This document shows, piece by piece, positions 38,523 through 52,197 of a DNA stretch of 64,000 nt. The DNA is from Pseudomonadota bacterium. GTDB taxonomy: Bacteria > Pseudomonadota > Alphaproteobacteria > Dongiales > Dongiaceae. The stretch spans positions 186,001-250,000 of the forward strand of contig JAJYUT010000002.1 of assembly GCA_021792365.1 (NCBI GenBank). Direction: 5' to 3'. The notes below the pieces were generated by a model. The model searched no databases, was not told where the DNA came from, and saw nothing but the letters and a program-made list of their open reading frames with translations. The position numbers and the translations under genes are program-made. Each line of letters starts with the position of its first letter. Within the stretch, counting starts at the first letter, position 1.

Positions 38523-39530
38523 TCACGCTTCCACGAGTACGTCGGTCCAGAGCTCGGACGGATCGGGCTCCGGCGATTGCTGCGCGAATTCGGTGGCGGC
38601 GGAGACGATGTCCTTGATCTCGCGGTCGATGTCCTTGAGCTTGACCTCTTCGGCGATCTTGCTGCTCAGGATATGCTCGCGCAGGCGATCGATTGGGTCG
38701 TGCTCCTGCCGCATCTTCGCGACTTCTTCCTTGCTGCGGTATTTCGCGGGATCGGACATGGAATGGCCGCGATAGCGATAGGTCATCATCTCCAGGATGT
38801 ATGGCCCCTTCCCCTCGCGCGCATGGGCCAGCGCGGCTGCGCCGGCCTTGCGCACGCCGATCACATCCATGCCGTCGATCCGCTCGCCCGGAATGCCGTA
38901 GGCCGTGCCGCGCTTGTGAAGCTCGGTCCCGGCGGAGGAACGCTGCACGCTGGTGCCCATGGCGTATTTGTTGTTCTCGATCACGTAGACGACGGGCAGC
39001 TTCCACAGCGCCGCCATGTTGAAGCTCTCATAGACCTGGCCCTGGTTGATGGCGCCGTCGCCGAGATAGCACATGCAGACCTTGCCATCCTCGCGATACC
39101 TGTGCGCGAAGCCGAGCCCGGTGCCGAGCGGCACTTGCCCGCCGACGATGCCATGGCCGCCGTAGAAGCCCTTCTCGCGGCTGAACATGTGCATGGAGCC
39201 GCCCTTGCCCTTGGAATAGCCGCCGCGCCGCCCGGTCAGCTCGGCCATCACGCCCTTGGCATCCATGCCGCAGGCCAGCATGTGGCCGTGGTCGCGATAG
39301 GAGGTGATGACGGTGTCGCCCGGCTCGGCCGCTGCCTGCATGCCGACCACCACCGCCTCCTGGCCGATATAGAGATGGCAGAAGCCGCCGATCAGTCCCA
39401 TGCCGTAGAGCTGGCCGGCCTTTTCCTCGAACCGGCGGATCAGCAGCATGTCGCGGTAGTATCTGAGGATATCTTCGGGCGCGGAATCGCCGCCGCTTTT
39501 CGCAGAGCGGCTCTGAGCGGATTTCGCCAT
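38523..39530 (-). CDS. pdhA: Pyruvate dehydrogenase E1 alpha
   Basis: 335 residues, thiamine diphosphate enzyme. TPP motif GDGAINQGQVYESFNMA, the conserved GKGGSMHMF, and the regulatory-loop region YRYRGHSMSDPAKYR. First gene of pdhABC; the 194 bases upstream are AT-rich and hold a 23-bp palindrome (39662-39684), a likely control region. Confidence 0.96.
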   Translation of the reverse strand: MAKSAQSRSAKSGGDSAPEDILRYYRDMLLIRRFEEKAGQLYGMGLIGGFCHLYIGQEAVVVGMQAAAEPGDTVITSYRDHGHMLACGMDAKGVMAELTGRRGGYSKGKGGSMHMFSREKGFYGGHGIVGGQVPLGTGLGFAHRYREDGKVCMCYLGDGAINQGQVYESFNMAALWKLPVVYVIENNKYAMGTSVQRSSAGTELHKRGTAYGIPGERIDGMDVIGVRKAGAAALAHAREGKGPYILEMMTYRYRGHSMSDPAKYRSKEEVAKMRQEHDPIDRLREHILSSKIAEEVKLKDIDREIKDIVSAATEFAQQSPEPDPSELWTDVLVEA

Positions 39531-39661
39531 GGTTAACCCCTGACTGGCTGGAGTGGCGCGCTTCGGACGATGAGCGGCTTTCTACCGCTTTTGGCCGATT
39601 ATCGTTAGCAGAGGCGCAAAAAGCAAGTCAGTTAAACTATTGTTTCATATGATAAATTTAT

Positions 39662-39684
39662 GATTAACCGAAAATCAGTTAATC
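39662..39684 (-). promoter_or_regulatory. 23-bp palindrome upstream of pdhA
   Basis: GATTAAC and GTTAATC are perfect 7-bp inverted arms with a 9-base spacer, in the most AT-rich part of the region, about 130 bases before the pdhA ATG and 40 bases past the ftsB stop. Size and symmetry suit a dimeric repressor; without a T-run it is not a terminator. Which regulator is unknown. Confidence 0.5.
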
Positions 39685-39724
39685 GAGGAACTTTCGCAAT
39701 ACCGGAGGCGCGCTGCAGGTTGGT

Positions 39725-40042
39725 TTATTGCTTCGGGAGGAAGATGACGACGTCGTCGGGGTGGCTGAAATTCAGCATGACGCGTGCCCGCTCCTCCAGC
39801 ATGTCGAGGTCGAGCGAGGAATTGCTCAGCAGGGCGACCCGCCGCTCCAGCGCCGTGCGCTCCGCCGCGCTCTGCGCCAGTTCCTGCTGCGCAGCCTCGA
39901 GCTGCTGGTTGACCCGCAGCCACGCCAGCATGCCGCGATCGCCCTGAACCGCATGATAGATGAAATAGCCGGCCACGCAGGCGCCCAGAAGCTGAGCCGC
40001 CAAGGACTTGAGTCGCCGTTGAAATTCGCGCCGGACCTGCAT
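39725..40042 (-). CDS. ftsB: Cell division protein FtsB/DivIC-like
   Basis: 105 residues. Single membrane helix near residues 14-32 (LAAQLLGACVAGYFIYHAV), then a coiled coil (NQQLEAAQQELAQSAAERTALERRVALL) quoted in part, and a C-terminal segment ending VIFLPKQ. Septum-formation initiator family, bridging FtsL and FtsQ. It lies downstream of eno, as in many proteobacteria. The ATG immediately follows a strong hairpin and has no visible ribosome site. Confidence 0.88.
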   Translation of the reverse strand: MQVRREFQRRLKSLAAQLLGACVAGYFIYHAVQGDRGMLAWLRVNQQLEAAQQELAQSAAERTALERRVALLSNSSLDLDMLEERARVMLNFSHPDDVVIFLPKQ

Positions 40043-40076
40043 GACGAGACGGAATCACAGTCCGATTCGTCTCGTC
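40043..40076 (-). promoter_or_regulatory. Hairpin abutting the ftsB start codon
   Basis: On the minus strand GACGAGACGAATC (40076-40064) pairs with GATTCCGTCTCGTC (40056-40043), 13 bp with one bulged base and a 7-base loop. The last base of the stem touches the ATG at 40042. It may hide or shape the initiation region. The remaining spacer up to eno (40077-40242) shows no gene. Confidence 0.5.
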
Positions 40077-40242
40077 AATAGAATTACGAGTGGATCAGGC
40101 TGTTCTTGCGAAATGGAGCGGCGTCACCCGGCAACGGGTCGGTGCTCGGTGTTCTCGCCGGCGGTGGCGAAGAGAAGATCGCCTGCTTCCACAATCTCGA
40201 GTGCAGAAAGGTGCGCTTGAGGTCGATCGCACCTGCCGGCAT

Positions 40243-42919
<2,677 letters not shown>

Positions 42920-42950
42920 GCGAAAGCCTAGGCCGGTTCGCGCGTGACGG

Positions 42951-43499
42951 TCAATTGCCCGTCACGCTCCTGACGAAGGCGACTCGCTCGACAACGCCGC
43001 AGCGCGGCAGTTCGATCAGCGTATAGTCAAGCTCTTCATAGGAGGTCACCATGGCTTCATATGTTCGGACCGCGTCTTGCAAAGTCTGCCGGCGCTCCGC
43101 GTCTGGCTGGAAGATTTCGGGCCAAGGCGGCGCGATGAAGACCCGCTGGTGGTAGCGAAAGCGCTCTGCCGCCTTGTGCATATGCGCGGGAACCGGCAGG
43201 TCCATCAGCCGCAAGTAGCCCACCACGTCGGGCACGCCGCGATCGCAGAACACCGGACCAGGCAACCGCTGCGCCATGTGGAAGGACCGGATTTCCCACG
43301 CAAGCATCAGTTCCGCGAACAAGGCGGGATTGCGCCACGGCAAAGCGGGGCCGTCAATCGCTTGCTGATCCTGAATGATGGCGCGGCCCGCCTCCTGCGA
43401 GCGCGCGAAACCTGCCCTCTCCAAGGAATCGATGAGCGTGGTCTTGCCAGAGCCAGGCCCGCCGGTGATGACGAACAGGTGGTCAGCGTGAACCGGCAC
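42951..43499 (-). CDS. AAA-family ATPase (AAA_28-like)
   Basis: 182 residues. P-loop VITGGPGSGKTTLIDSL near the start, then QEAGRAIIQDQ and the Walker B-like PVFCDRGVPD. Such stand-alone P-loop proteins resemble small-molecule kinases. I chose GTG at 43499 because AGGAG lies seven bases upstream; a GTG at 43541 would add 14 residues with no ribosome site. Function unknown. Interrupts the usual kdsA-eno neighbourhood together with the BrkB gene. Confidence 0.78.
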   Translation of the reverse strand: MPVHADHLFVITGGPGSGKTTLIDSLERAGFARSQEAGRAIIQDQQAIDGPALPWRNPALFAELMLAWEIRSFHMAQRLPGPVFCDRGVPDVVGYLRLMDLPVPAHMHKAAERFRYHQRVFIAPPWPEIFQPDAERRQTLQDAVRTYEAMVTSYEELDYTLIELPRCGVVERVAFVRSVTGN

Positions 43500-43592
43500 G
43501 CAGTCACTCCTCACAAATACATGGGATGGCTGGCTCGTCACCCGCGGCTGACGATCAATCGCCGATGAACTTTGCGATATAGCCGCGTCAGG

Positions 43593-44444
43593 TCAGGGCG
43601 CGATGTTCTCGATCGGTCGGGACTTCGCGATCTGGTCGAGCGCGACCAGCGTTTCCAGTACGCGGCGCAGGTGCTTGATGGGCACCATGTTCGGGCCGTC
43701 CGAGGGCGCGTGGTCGGGATCCTGGTGGGTCTCCATGAAAACGGCCGCGACGCCGATGGCGACGGCCGCGCGCGCCAGGACGGGCACGAATTCGCGCTGG
43801 CCGCCGCTCGATGTGCCCTGCCCGCCCGGCTGCTGCACGGAATGCGTCGCGTCGAATACGACCGGATAGCCGGTCTCCGCCAGGATCGGCAGCGCGCGCA
43901 TGTCGCTCACCAGCGTGTTGTAGCCGAAGCTCGCGCCGCGCTCGCACAGCAGCACGTTGTCGTTGCCGGCGTCGTGGCACTTGGCAGCGACGTTCCTCAT
44001 GTCCCAGGGCGCGAGGAACTGGCCCTTCTTGATGTTGACGGCGCGGCCGGTCTGAGCCGCGGCGACCACCAGGTCGGTCTGCCGGCAGAGGAACGCAGGA
44101 ATCTGCAGCACGTCGACGGCTTCCGCCACCGGCGCGCATTGCTCCGGCGCGTGCACGTCGGTCAGCACCGGCACGTCGAAGGTCTCGCGCAACTCGGCCA
44201 AGATGGGCAGGCTCTTCTGCATCCCGAGGCCGCGCGCGGCGCTGGCGCTGGTGCGGTTCGCCTTGTCGAAGCTGGTCTTGTAGATGAGCCCGATGCCGAG
44301 GCTGCGCGTGAGTTCGGCGAGCGCGCCGCACATCTCCTGCGCATGGGCCCGGCTCTCGAGCTGGCATGGCCCCGCGATCAGGGCGAAGGGCTTGTCGTTG
44401 CCGATCGCGAGATTGTGGATCTTGACGTGGCGCGGCTTCGTCAT
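43593..44444 (-). CDS. kdsA: 3-deoxy-D-manno-octulosonate 8-phosphate synthase
   Basis: Condenses arabinose 5-phosphate with PEP to KDO-8-P for lipopolysaccharide. 283 residues. Start region [10 protein letters not shown] carries a cysteine where metal-independent enzymes have Asn, so this is predicted to be the metal-dependent class. Other motifs: [35 protein letters not shown] at 44444 has AAGGTG six bases upstream; the GTG at 44453 lies inside that site. Confidence 0.95.
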   Translation of the reverse strand: MTKPRHVKIHNLAIGNDKPFALIAGPCQLESRAHAQEMCGALAELTRSLGIGLIYKTSFDKANRTSASAARGLGMQKSLPILAELRETFDVPVLTDVHAPEQCAPVAEAVDVLQIPAFLCRQTDLVVAAAQTGRAVNIKKGQFLAPWDMRNVAAKCHDAGNDNVLLCERGASFGYNTLVSDMRALPILAETGYPVVFDATHSVQQPGGQGTSSGGQREFVPVLARAAVAIGVAAVFMETHQDPDHAPSDGPNMVPIKHLRRVLETLVALDQIAKSRPIENIAP

Positions 44445-44454
44445 GGCGACCACC

Positions 44455-46080
<1,626 letters not shown>

Positions 46081-46180
46081 GGACCGACTTTATGAAACGA
46101 GTCGGGCATGCCCAGCAAGGAAACAATCTCCTCTGGGATCACCCGAGTCGGATTGACGAAAGAAACCTGGCGAGAGAGAT

Positions 46181-46573
46181 TTAGTCCCCCGCCGGTACCG
46201 CTGGAGTCGCCGGCTGTGCCGGCGTCGTTTGTGCCGGCGCGGTTCCATCTGTGGCACCGCTGGCCGGCACGCTTCCCTCCGCCGGAGCCGATGCAGGCGC
46301 CGTCGTTCCCGTCGTTGCCGGCACCAACGGGCCCTGATCGGTCGAGCGGCTGCCGATGATCGCAAGCGCCAAGCTGGTCACGAAAAACGCCGTCGCCAGG
46401 ACGCCGGTCACCTTGCTCAGGGTGTCGGCCTTGGCGCGCCCGGACATCAGGCCGCCAAGCCCGCCGCCGGCGCCGCCGCCCAGCCCACCGATGCCGCCTT
46501 CCTTCTTCTGCAGAAGGATCGCGCCGACCAGGCCGATGGCGATCAGGACGTGAATGACCAGAATAACTTGCAT
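46181..46573 (-). CDS. secG: Preprotein translocase subunit SecG
   Basis: 130 residues. Two membrane helices (MQVILVIHVLIAIGLVGAILL and ATAFFVTSLALAIIG) flank the conserved LLQKKEGGIGGLGG loop. It assists SecYE in protein export. After the second helix comes an unusually long, Thr/Ala/Pro-rich tail of about 55 residues. ATG at 46573 chosen; an upstream TTG would add four residues. Confidence 0.92.
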   Translation of the reverse strand: MQVILVIHVLIAIGLVGAILLQKKEGGIGGLGGGAGGGLGGLMSGRAKADTLSKVTGVLATAFFVTSLALAIIGSRSTDQGPLVPATTGTTAPASAPAEGSVPASGATDGTAPAQTTPAQPATPAVPAGD

Positions 46574-46647
46574 CGAACTTTCCAAGCTGCCGTGGACGGC
46601 GCGGGTTCTATCCGCTTTTCAATGGCTTCGCCAGTCGGAATATTGGC

Positions 46648-47412
46648 CTAGCCACCCGCCGCGGCAAGGGCGATGGCCCAGAACTCTTCGCCTTTCAGGC
46701 TGGCCCCGCCGACCAGCGCTCCGTTCACCTCTGCCACATGCATCAGGGTCGCGGCATTGGACGCCTTGACCGAGCCGCCGTAGAGGATGCGCATTTCCGC
46801 CCCGTCCTTGAACCAGGCCTTCAGCAGGCTGCGGATATGGGTATGAACCGCGGCCACGTCCTCCGGGGTGGGGGTGCGGCCAGTGCCGATCGCCCAGACC
46901 GGCTCATAGGCGATCACCAGACCCGCGGCATCCGCGTCCGCCGGAACCGAGCCCTCGAGCTGCGCCGAGATGACGTCGAGCGTGGCACCCCGGTCGCGCT
47001 CGGCCTCGGTCTCGCCGACACAGACAATGGCGATGAGGCCGGCCTCGTGCGCGGCCTTCGCCTTCGCCGCGACCAGCTCGTTGGTTTCGCCATGATCGGC
47101 CCGGCGCTCGGAATGGCCGAGGATCGCGTAACGGCAGCCGCAATCCACCAGCATCGCCGCCGACAGATCGCCGGTATGGGCGCCGGATTGCCTGGTGTGG
47201 CAGTCCTGGGCGCCGAGGGCGATGGCGCTGCCGTCGAGGAGCTTGGCCGCCTGCATCAGATAGGCGGCGGGCGGGCAGACGAGCAGGTCGGCGAGATCCG
47301 GCTGCGACGCCGCGCGCCCCCTGAGATCGGCGATCAACGCCTCGGTCTGGGCGCGGCTGCCGTTCATTTTCCAGTTTCCGGCAATCAGGGGGCGCAGGCG
47401 CGACGCGTTCAT
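46648..47412 (-). CDS. tpiA: Triosephosphate isomerase
   Basis: 254 residues. Active-site lysine in GNWKMNG, histidine in ILGHSERR, glutamate in [11 protein letters not shown], and the phosphate loop YGGSVKASN and GGASL. Glycolysis. First gene of the tpiA-secG-pyrG-kdsA run, divergent from ppiD. Confidence 0.97.
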   Translation of the reverse strand: MNASRLRPLIAGNWKMNGSRAQTEALIADLRGRAASQPDLADLLVCPPAAYLMQAAKLLDGSAIALGAQDCHTRQSGAHTGDLSAAMLVDCGCRYAILGHSERRADHGETNELVAAKAKAAHEAGLIAIVCVGETEAERDRGATLDVISAQLEGSVPADADAAGLVIAYEPVWAIGTGRTPTPEDVAAVHTHIRSLLKAWFKDGAEMRILYGGSVKASNAATLMHVAEVNGALVGGASLKGEEFWAIALAAAGG

Positions 47413-47564
47413 GGGCTACCGTCATCCTCGGTTCTGGCGTGAAGCGGCTTGTTACCATAGCATTTTTTCGTCGGCCAGCCGTGCGATCGGCCCGCTGACG
47501 GCGGGAGCAGCGCTCGCCGGCACGCTTGCCGCCGCCCTTGCCGCATTGGGGGGTGCATCCCTAT

Positions 47565-47597
47565 GATGCGCCCCGATTTTTCAATGATTGGGGCATC
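47565..47597 (+). promoter_or_regulatory. Hairpin abutting the ppiD start codon
   Basis: GATGCGCCCC (47565-47574) pairs with GGGGCATC (47590-47597), 8 bp with one bulged G and a 15-base loop. The stem ends directly before the ATG at 47598, much like the ftsB case. The rest of the 185-base tpiA-ppiD spacer shows no gene. Confidence 0.45.
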
Positions 47598-49466
47598 ATG
47601 CTCACCGCCATTCGCAGCAAGTCCAGGTCCTGGTTGGTCTATGGCCTGTTCGCCATTCTCATCATCGCGTTCGCAGCCTGGGGCATCGGCGACATTTTCG
47701 CGAACCGCGGCCTGACCAGGCCGGTGCTGCAGGTGGGCGATCTCACCTATTCGCAGCAGGAGTTCGATCGCGACCTGCGCAGGCAATTGCAGCGTTTCCA
47801 GCAGCAAGGTCTCGACATCAATGCGCAGCAATTGGCCGCGCTCGGCGGCGTCGACCAGATCCTCAGCCAGCAGACCAGCCAGATGCTGCTCCGGCACTAT
47901 GCCGATCAACTCGACCTCACGGTTCCGCAGGCCGTGGCGATCGCCGATATCCAGAACAACCGTGCATTCCGGAACGCGGCCGGCCAGTTCGACCGCGACC
48001 AGTTCCTCGCCCTGCTCAGCCAGAACGGGCTGACGGAGGCCGGCTATGTCGCGGCGCGCCGGGACGAGATGCGCCTGCAGCAATTGACCGGCCCGGCGTT
48101 CGAGCCGCTGGCCGTGCCGCCGGTGCTCAGCGATCGCGTCTATGCGTATCTCAACGAGCAGCGTACCGCCGAGTTCCTGGTGATCCCCGATGCCAGCATG
48201 ACCGAGGTGAAGGACCCGGACCAGGCGACGCTGGAGAAGTTCTACAACGATAACATCGCGCAGTACCAGCGGCCGGAATACCGCGCCTTCGTCGCGCTGC
48301 ACATGAAGCCCGAGGACTTTGCCAAGGACATCACCATCCCCGAGGACCAGGTGCAGAGCGAGTTCGATGCGCGCCAGGGAGAATTCTCGACGCCGGAGAC
48401 CCGCGCGGTCGAGCAGGTGGTGCTGCAGGACCAGGAGAAGGCGGCCGCGGTCGTCGCCGCAGTCAAAGGCGGCACGAGCTTCGCCGATGCGGTCAAGGAA
48501 GCGACCGGCGGCGCGCCGGTCGACCTCGGCCAGGTCACCAAGGACAAGCTGCCGGCCGACATCGCGGAGCAGAGCTTCGCCCTGCCGGCCGACGGCGTGT
48601 CGGAACCGTTGAAGAGCGCCTTCGGCATCCACGTGGTGCACGTCAAGTCGATCACGCCGGGGAGCACCAAGACGTTCGACCAGGTGAAGGATCAACTGCG
48701 CCAGGAACTCGCGCTTGCCCAGTCAGGCGACGCAATGATCGCGGTGGTCAACCAGCTCGACGATGCGCTGGCCGGCGGCGCCACCCTGGAACAGGCCGCA
48801 CAGCAATTGCAGCTCACTGTGCAGACCTATGACGCCGTGGATGCCGCCGGCAAGGACCGCGACGGCAAGGACGTCAACGTGATCCCCGAGATCCTGCAGC
48901 TCGCGCAACAGACGGAGGTCGGCCAGACCAGCCAGATCACCACGCTGACCGACGGCACCTATGCGGTCGTGCAGGTGACCAACGTGACGCCCGCCGAAGC
49001 CAGGCCGCTGACCGAGGTCGCCGAGCAGGTGAAGCAGGACTGGCTCGCCAGGGCACGACGCGATGTCGCCGACGCCAGGGCCAAGGACATCGCCGGCAAG
49101 GCCAAGTCCGGGGACCTCGCCGCTTTTGGCAAGGACATGGGGCTGGAACTCAAGCTCTCCAAGCCCTTCACCCGCACTGAAGGGGATGGCCCGATCGATC
49201 CGTCGCTGGCGCAGAGCCTGTTCGCGCTGCAGATCGGCGAGGCGGCGACCGGCCGCACGGGCGATGGCGCCATCGTCGCGCGCCTGACCGGCATCATTCC
49301 CGCCAAGCCCGAGGAGAACAAGGAGCAGGTGACCGAGGTCGCCAACCAGCTCACCGACACGATGCGCCGGGATCTCTATGCGGAATTCCTGTTTGCCCTG
49401 GGCCGGAACATCGACGTTGAGCGCAACGATGACGTCATCGAGCAGATGATTGCGGCCGGGCAATGA
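47598..49466 (+). CDS. ppiD: PpiD/SurA-type periplasmic folding factor
   Basis: 622 residues. N-terminal membrane anchor (WLVYGLFAILIIAFAAWGIG), a SurA-N-like chaperone domain (about 35-190), a parvulin-type prolyl isomerase-like domain around residues 255-360 (FADAVKEATGG, GQVTKDKLP), and a C-terminal chaperone region. Helps outer-membrane and exported proteins fold. Overlaps trpE by 4 bp. Confidence 0.9.
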   Translation: MLTAIRSKSRSWLVYGLFAILIIAFAAWGIGDIFANRGLTRPVLQVGDLTYSQQEFDRDLRRQLQRFQQQGLDINAQQLAALGGVDQILSQQTSQMLLRHYADQLDLTVPQAVAIADIQNNRAFRNAAGQFDRDQFLALLSQNGLTEAGYVAARRDEMRLQQLTGPAFEPLAVPPVLSDRVYAYLNEQRTAEFLVIPDASMTEVKDPDQATLEKFYNDNIAQYQRPEYRAFVALHMKPEDFAKDITIPEDQVQSEFDARQGEFSTPETRAVEQVVLQDQEKAAAVVAAVKGGTSFADAVKEATGGAPVDLGQVTKDKLPADIAEQSFALPADGVSEPLKSAFGIHVVHVKSITPGSTKTFDQVKDQLRQELALAQSGDAMIAVVNQLDDALAGGATLEQAAQQLQLTVQTYDAVDAAGKDRDGKDVNVIPEILQLAQQTEVGQTSQITTLTDGTYAVVQVTNVTPAEARPLTEVAEQVKQDWLARARRDVADARAKDIAGKAKSGDLAAFGKDMGLELKLSKPFTRTEGDGPIDPSLAQSLFALQIGEAATGRTGDGAIVARLTGIIPAKPEENKEQVTEVANQLTDTMRRDLYAEFLFALGRNIDVERNDDVIEQMIAAGQ

Positions 49467-50980
49467 ACGTAGAGCCCGATTTCGACCGCTTCGCCGCCGC
49501 CTACGAAACCGGCAAGCCGCAGGTCATCTGGACCCGGCTGATCGCCGATCTCGAGACGCCGGTCTCCGCACTGCTGAAGCTGGCGGACGGGCGTCCCAAT
49601 TCGTTCCTGCTGGAATCGGTGGAAGGCGGCCGCTCGCGCGGACGCTATTCGCTGATCGGGCTCAAGCCCGACGTCATCTGGCGCTGCCGCGGCGACAAGG
49701 CGGAGATCAACCGCGACGCGCGGTTCCAGCCTGACCGCTTCGTGGCCGAGCCGAACGGCGCGCTCGCCTCGCTGCGCGCGCTGATCGCGGAATCGCGCAT
49801 CGACCTGCCGCAGGGGCTGCCGCCGATGGCCTCCGGCTTGTTCGGCTACATGTCCTACGAGATGGTGCGGCTGGTCGAGGATCTGCCGGACTTGACCCCC
49901 GACAATCTGAACCTGCCGGACAGCATCTTCCTGCGCCCCACGGTGATGGCGATCTTCGACAGCGTCGAGGACATGATCACGGTGGTAACGCCGATCTGGC
50001 CGGGAGCCGGCGGCAATGCGCGCGCCGCCTACAACCAGGCGCTGGAGCGCCTGTCCGACATCGTGCATGACCTGGATCGCGCCTTGCCGCAGCAGCGCTC
50101 CAATAACGGCGTCCTGCTGGATCTGCCGGAGCCGCAATCCAACATGGCGCCCGAGGCTTACCGCGCGATGGTGGACCGCGCCAAGGAATACATCCTGGCC
50201 GGAGACATCTTCCAGGTCGTGCTGTCGCAGCGTTTCAGCCTGCCGTTCCAGTTGCCGCCGCTCGCGCTCTATCGTTCGCTGCGGCGGCTCAACCCCTCGC
50301 CCTTCCTGTTCTACCTCGATTTCGGCGGCTTCGCGGTCATCGGCTCCAGCCCGGAGATCCTGGTGCGCCTGCGCGACGACACCGTCACCATCCGGCCGAT
50401 CGCCGGCACCCGGCCGCGCGGCAAGACCCCGGACGAGGACCGCGCTCTCGCCGCCGATCTGCTGGCCGATCAGAAGGAACTGGCGGAGCACCTGATGCTG
50501 CTCGATCTCGGCCGCAACGATGTCGGCCGCGTCGCCAAGGTCGGCAGCGTGAAAGTCACGGAGAAGATGCTCATCGAACACTACTCGCACGTGATGCACA
50601 TCGTCTCCAACGTGCAGGGCACGATCGATCCGAAGCACGACGCCATGGACGCGTTGATGGCGGGCTTCCCCGCCGGCACCGTCTCCGGCGCACCCAAGGT
50701 GCGCGCGATGGAAATCATCGAGGAGCTCGAGCCGGAGAAGCGCGGCATCTATGGCGGCGCCGTCGGCTATTTCGCCGCCAATGGCAGCATGGACACCTGC
50801 ATCGCCTTGCGCACCACCGTGGTGAAGGACGGCGTCATGTACGTGCAGGCCGGCGCCGGCATCGTCGCCGACAGCGTGCCGGAAAGCGAGCACCAGGAGT
50901 GCCAGCACAAAGCCCGTGCGCTGGTGCGCGCCGCGCAGGAGGCCGTGCGCTTCGCGGCCAGCGGCCGCGGAAACCATTGA
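49463..50980 (+). CDS. trpE: Anthranilate synthase component I
   Basis: 505 residues. Makes anthranilate from chorismate with TrpG. The tryptophan-feedback motif LLES is intact (FLLESVEGG near residue 50). Chorismate-site motifs: AGTRPRGKTPDED, LLDLGRNDVGRV, AGTVSGAPKVRAMEII and RGIYGGAVGYF. The ppiD-trpE overlap is typical of alphaproteobacteria, but trpG, trpD and trpC do not follow here. Confidence 0.96.
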   Translation: MNVEPDFDRFAAAYETGKPQVIWTRLIADLETPVSALLKLADGRPNSFLLESVEGGRSRGRYSLIGLKPDVIWRCRGDKAEINRDARFQPDRFVAEPNGALASLRALIAESRIDLPQGLPPMASGLFGYMSYEMVRLVEDLPDLTPDNLNLPDSIFLRPTVMAIFDSVEDMITVVTPIWPGAGGNARAAYNQALERLSDIVHDLDRALPQQRSNNGVLLDLPEPQSNMAPEAYRAMVDRAKEYILAGDIFQVVLSQRFSLPFQLPPLALYRSLRRLNPSPFLFYLDFGGFAVIGSSPEILVRLRDDTVTIRPIAGTRPRGKTPDEDRALAADLLADQKELAEHLMLLDLGRNDVGRVAKVGSVKVTEKMLIEHYSHVMHIVSNVQGTIDPKHDAMDALMAGFPAGTVSGAPKVRAMEIIEELEPEKRGIYGGAVGYFAANGSMDTCIALRTTVVKDGVMYVQAGAGIVADSVPESEHQECQHKARALVRAAQEAVRFAASGRGNH

Positions 50981-51585
50981 GCGAGATCGCCTCGGCGCGG
51001 GCACTGCTGCAAACCGTCGTCGCGTTCTATGCCGGCGCGGGCCGCAAGGGCGATGCCGGCGCCGGCCTGATGCTCGACGCATTGCGCGCCGATCTGCTGC
51101 GCGCGGCACCAGCTTCCATCGCGCCGCGCACGATCACGGCCGCCGCGCTCCTGCCGGCGGCATTGCCCTCGACTGAACTTGGCGCCGCCATTGCGGCCGC
51201 TACGCCTTTGCTCCGCTGGCGGCAGAACCCGAACTACAGCGCTGCCAGCATGGGCGCCGCTTTCATGGCCGGCTATGGCTATGTCGAGTTCGCCGGGCCC
51301 AAGGACGCGCTGTTCCACACACCCGACGTTCGCGTCGGCCTGCTGGTGCTGGCGGCGGGCCTACACTATCCGCTGCACGCGCATCCCGCGGAGGAGATCT
51401 ATCACCCCTTGACCGACGGCGGCCTGTGGCGGCGCGGGGACGAGGCGTGGCGCGCCGTTCCTGCGGGCCACGCCATCCACCATCCGCCGATGGTCCCGCA
51501 CGAGACTCGAGCGGGCGATTCCACCCTGCTCGCGCTGTATTGCTGGCGTGGCGACACGACTACGGAGGCGCGGCTAACGCGTTGA
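50977..51585 (+). CDS. Cupin of the DMSP lyase (DddQ/DddL-like) family
   Basis: 202 residues. Cupin metal motif HAHPAEEIYH (HxHx3E) and second motif PAGHAIHHPPMVPHET, in a C-terminal half resembling dimethylsulfoniopropionate lyases. A helical N-terminal half precedes it. The TTG start overlaps the trpE stop (TTGA). Family relatives cleave DMSP to dimethyl sulfide and acrylate, but many homologues have no proven DMSP activity. No acrylate-handling genes are nearby. Confidence 0.65.
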   Translation: MSEIASARALLQTVVAFYAGAGRKGDAGAGLMLDALRADLLRAAPASIAPRTITAAALLPAALPSTELGAAIAAATPLLRWRQNPNYSAASMGAAFMAGYGYVEFAGPKDALFHTPDVRVGLLVLAAGLHYPLHAHPAEEIYHPLTDGGLWRRGDEAWRAVPAGHAIHHPPMVPHETRAGDSTLLALYCWRGDTTTEARLTR

Positions 51586-51687
51586 TGCGAGTGAATTTCA
51601 TTTCGCAACGCATCGTTGCAGGACTGCGCCAGGGAGACTAGCCTCCACATTGCCGAGTCCATGGAACAAGAGCCCGGGGAGGCCGCC

Positions 51688-52173
51688 ATGAAAGTCGATC
51701 CTAGCGTCGTCAAGCAGCTCAACAAGCTGCTCAAGAACGAGCTCACCGCCATCAACCAGTATTTCCTGCACGGGCGGACCATCCGGCACTGGGGATTCGA
51801 GCGCCTCGGCAAGAAGATCTACGAAGAATCCATCGAGGAGATGAAGCACGCCGATCATCTCATCAAGCGGATTCTGCTGCTGGAGGGGCTGCCTAACCTG
51901 CAGGATCTCGGCAAGCTGCTGATCGGCGAGAACGTGCCGGAATGCCTGAAGAGCGATCTCAAGCTTGAATACGCGGCACGCACCGACATGGTCGCCGCGA
52001 TCGCCCATTTCGAGACCGTGAAGGACTACGTGTCGCGCGACCTTGTCACGGACATGCTTGAGGATACCGAGAAGCACATCGACTATCTCGAGACCGAGCT
52101 GGAGCTGGTGCAGAAGGTCGGGCTGCAGAATTATCTGCAGACGCAAATCGGCGAAGGTTCCTCTTCGTCCTAG
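51688..52173 (+). CDS. bfr: Bacterioferritin
   Basis: 161 residues, 24-mer iron store with heme between subunits. Ferroxidase ligands sit in the helices with [27 protein letters not shown] (heme methionine M52 and a ligand EXXH) and [17 protein letters not shown]-terminus [12 protein letters not shown] as in E. coli Bfr. GGGGAGG precedes the ATG. Convergent with bfd. Confidence 0.96.
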   Translation: MKVDPSVVKQLNKLLKNELTAINQYFLHGRTIRHWGFERLGKKIYEESIEEMKHADHLIKRILLLEGLPNLQDLGKLLIGENVPECLKSDLKLEYAARTDMVAAIAHFETVKDYVSRDLVTDMLEDTEKHIDYLETELELVQKVGLQNYLQTQIGEGSSSS

Positions 52174-52197
52174 GCCCGTCCTCGTCCTAAGACCGGA

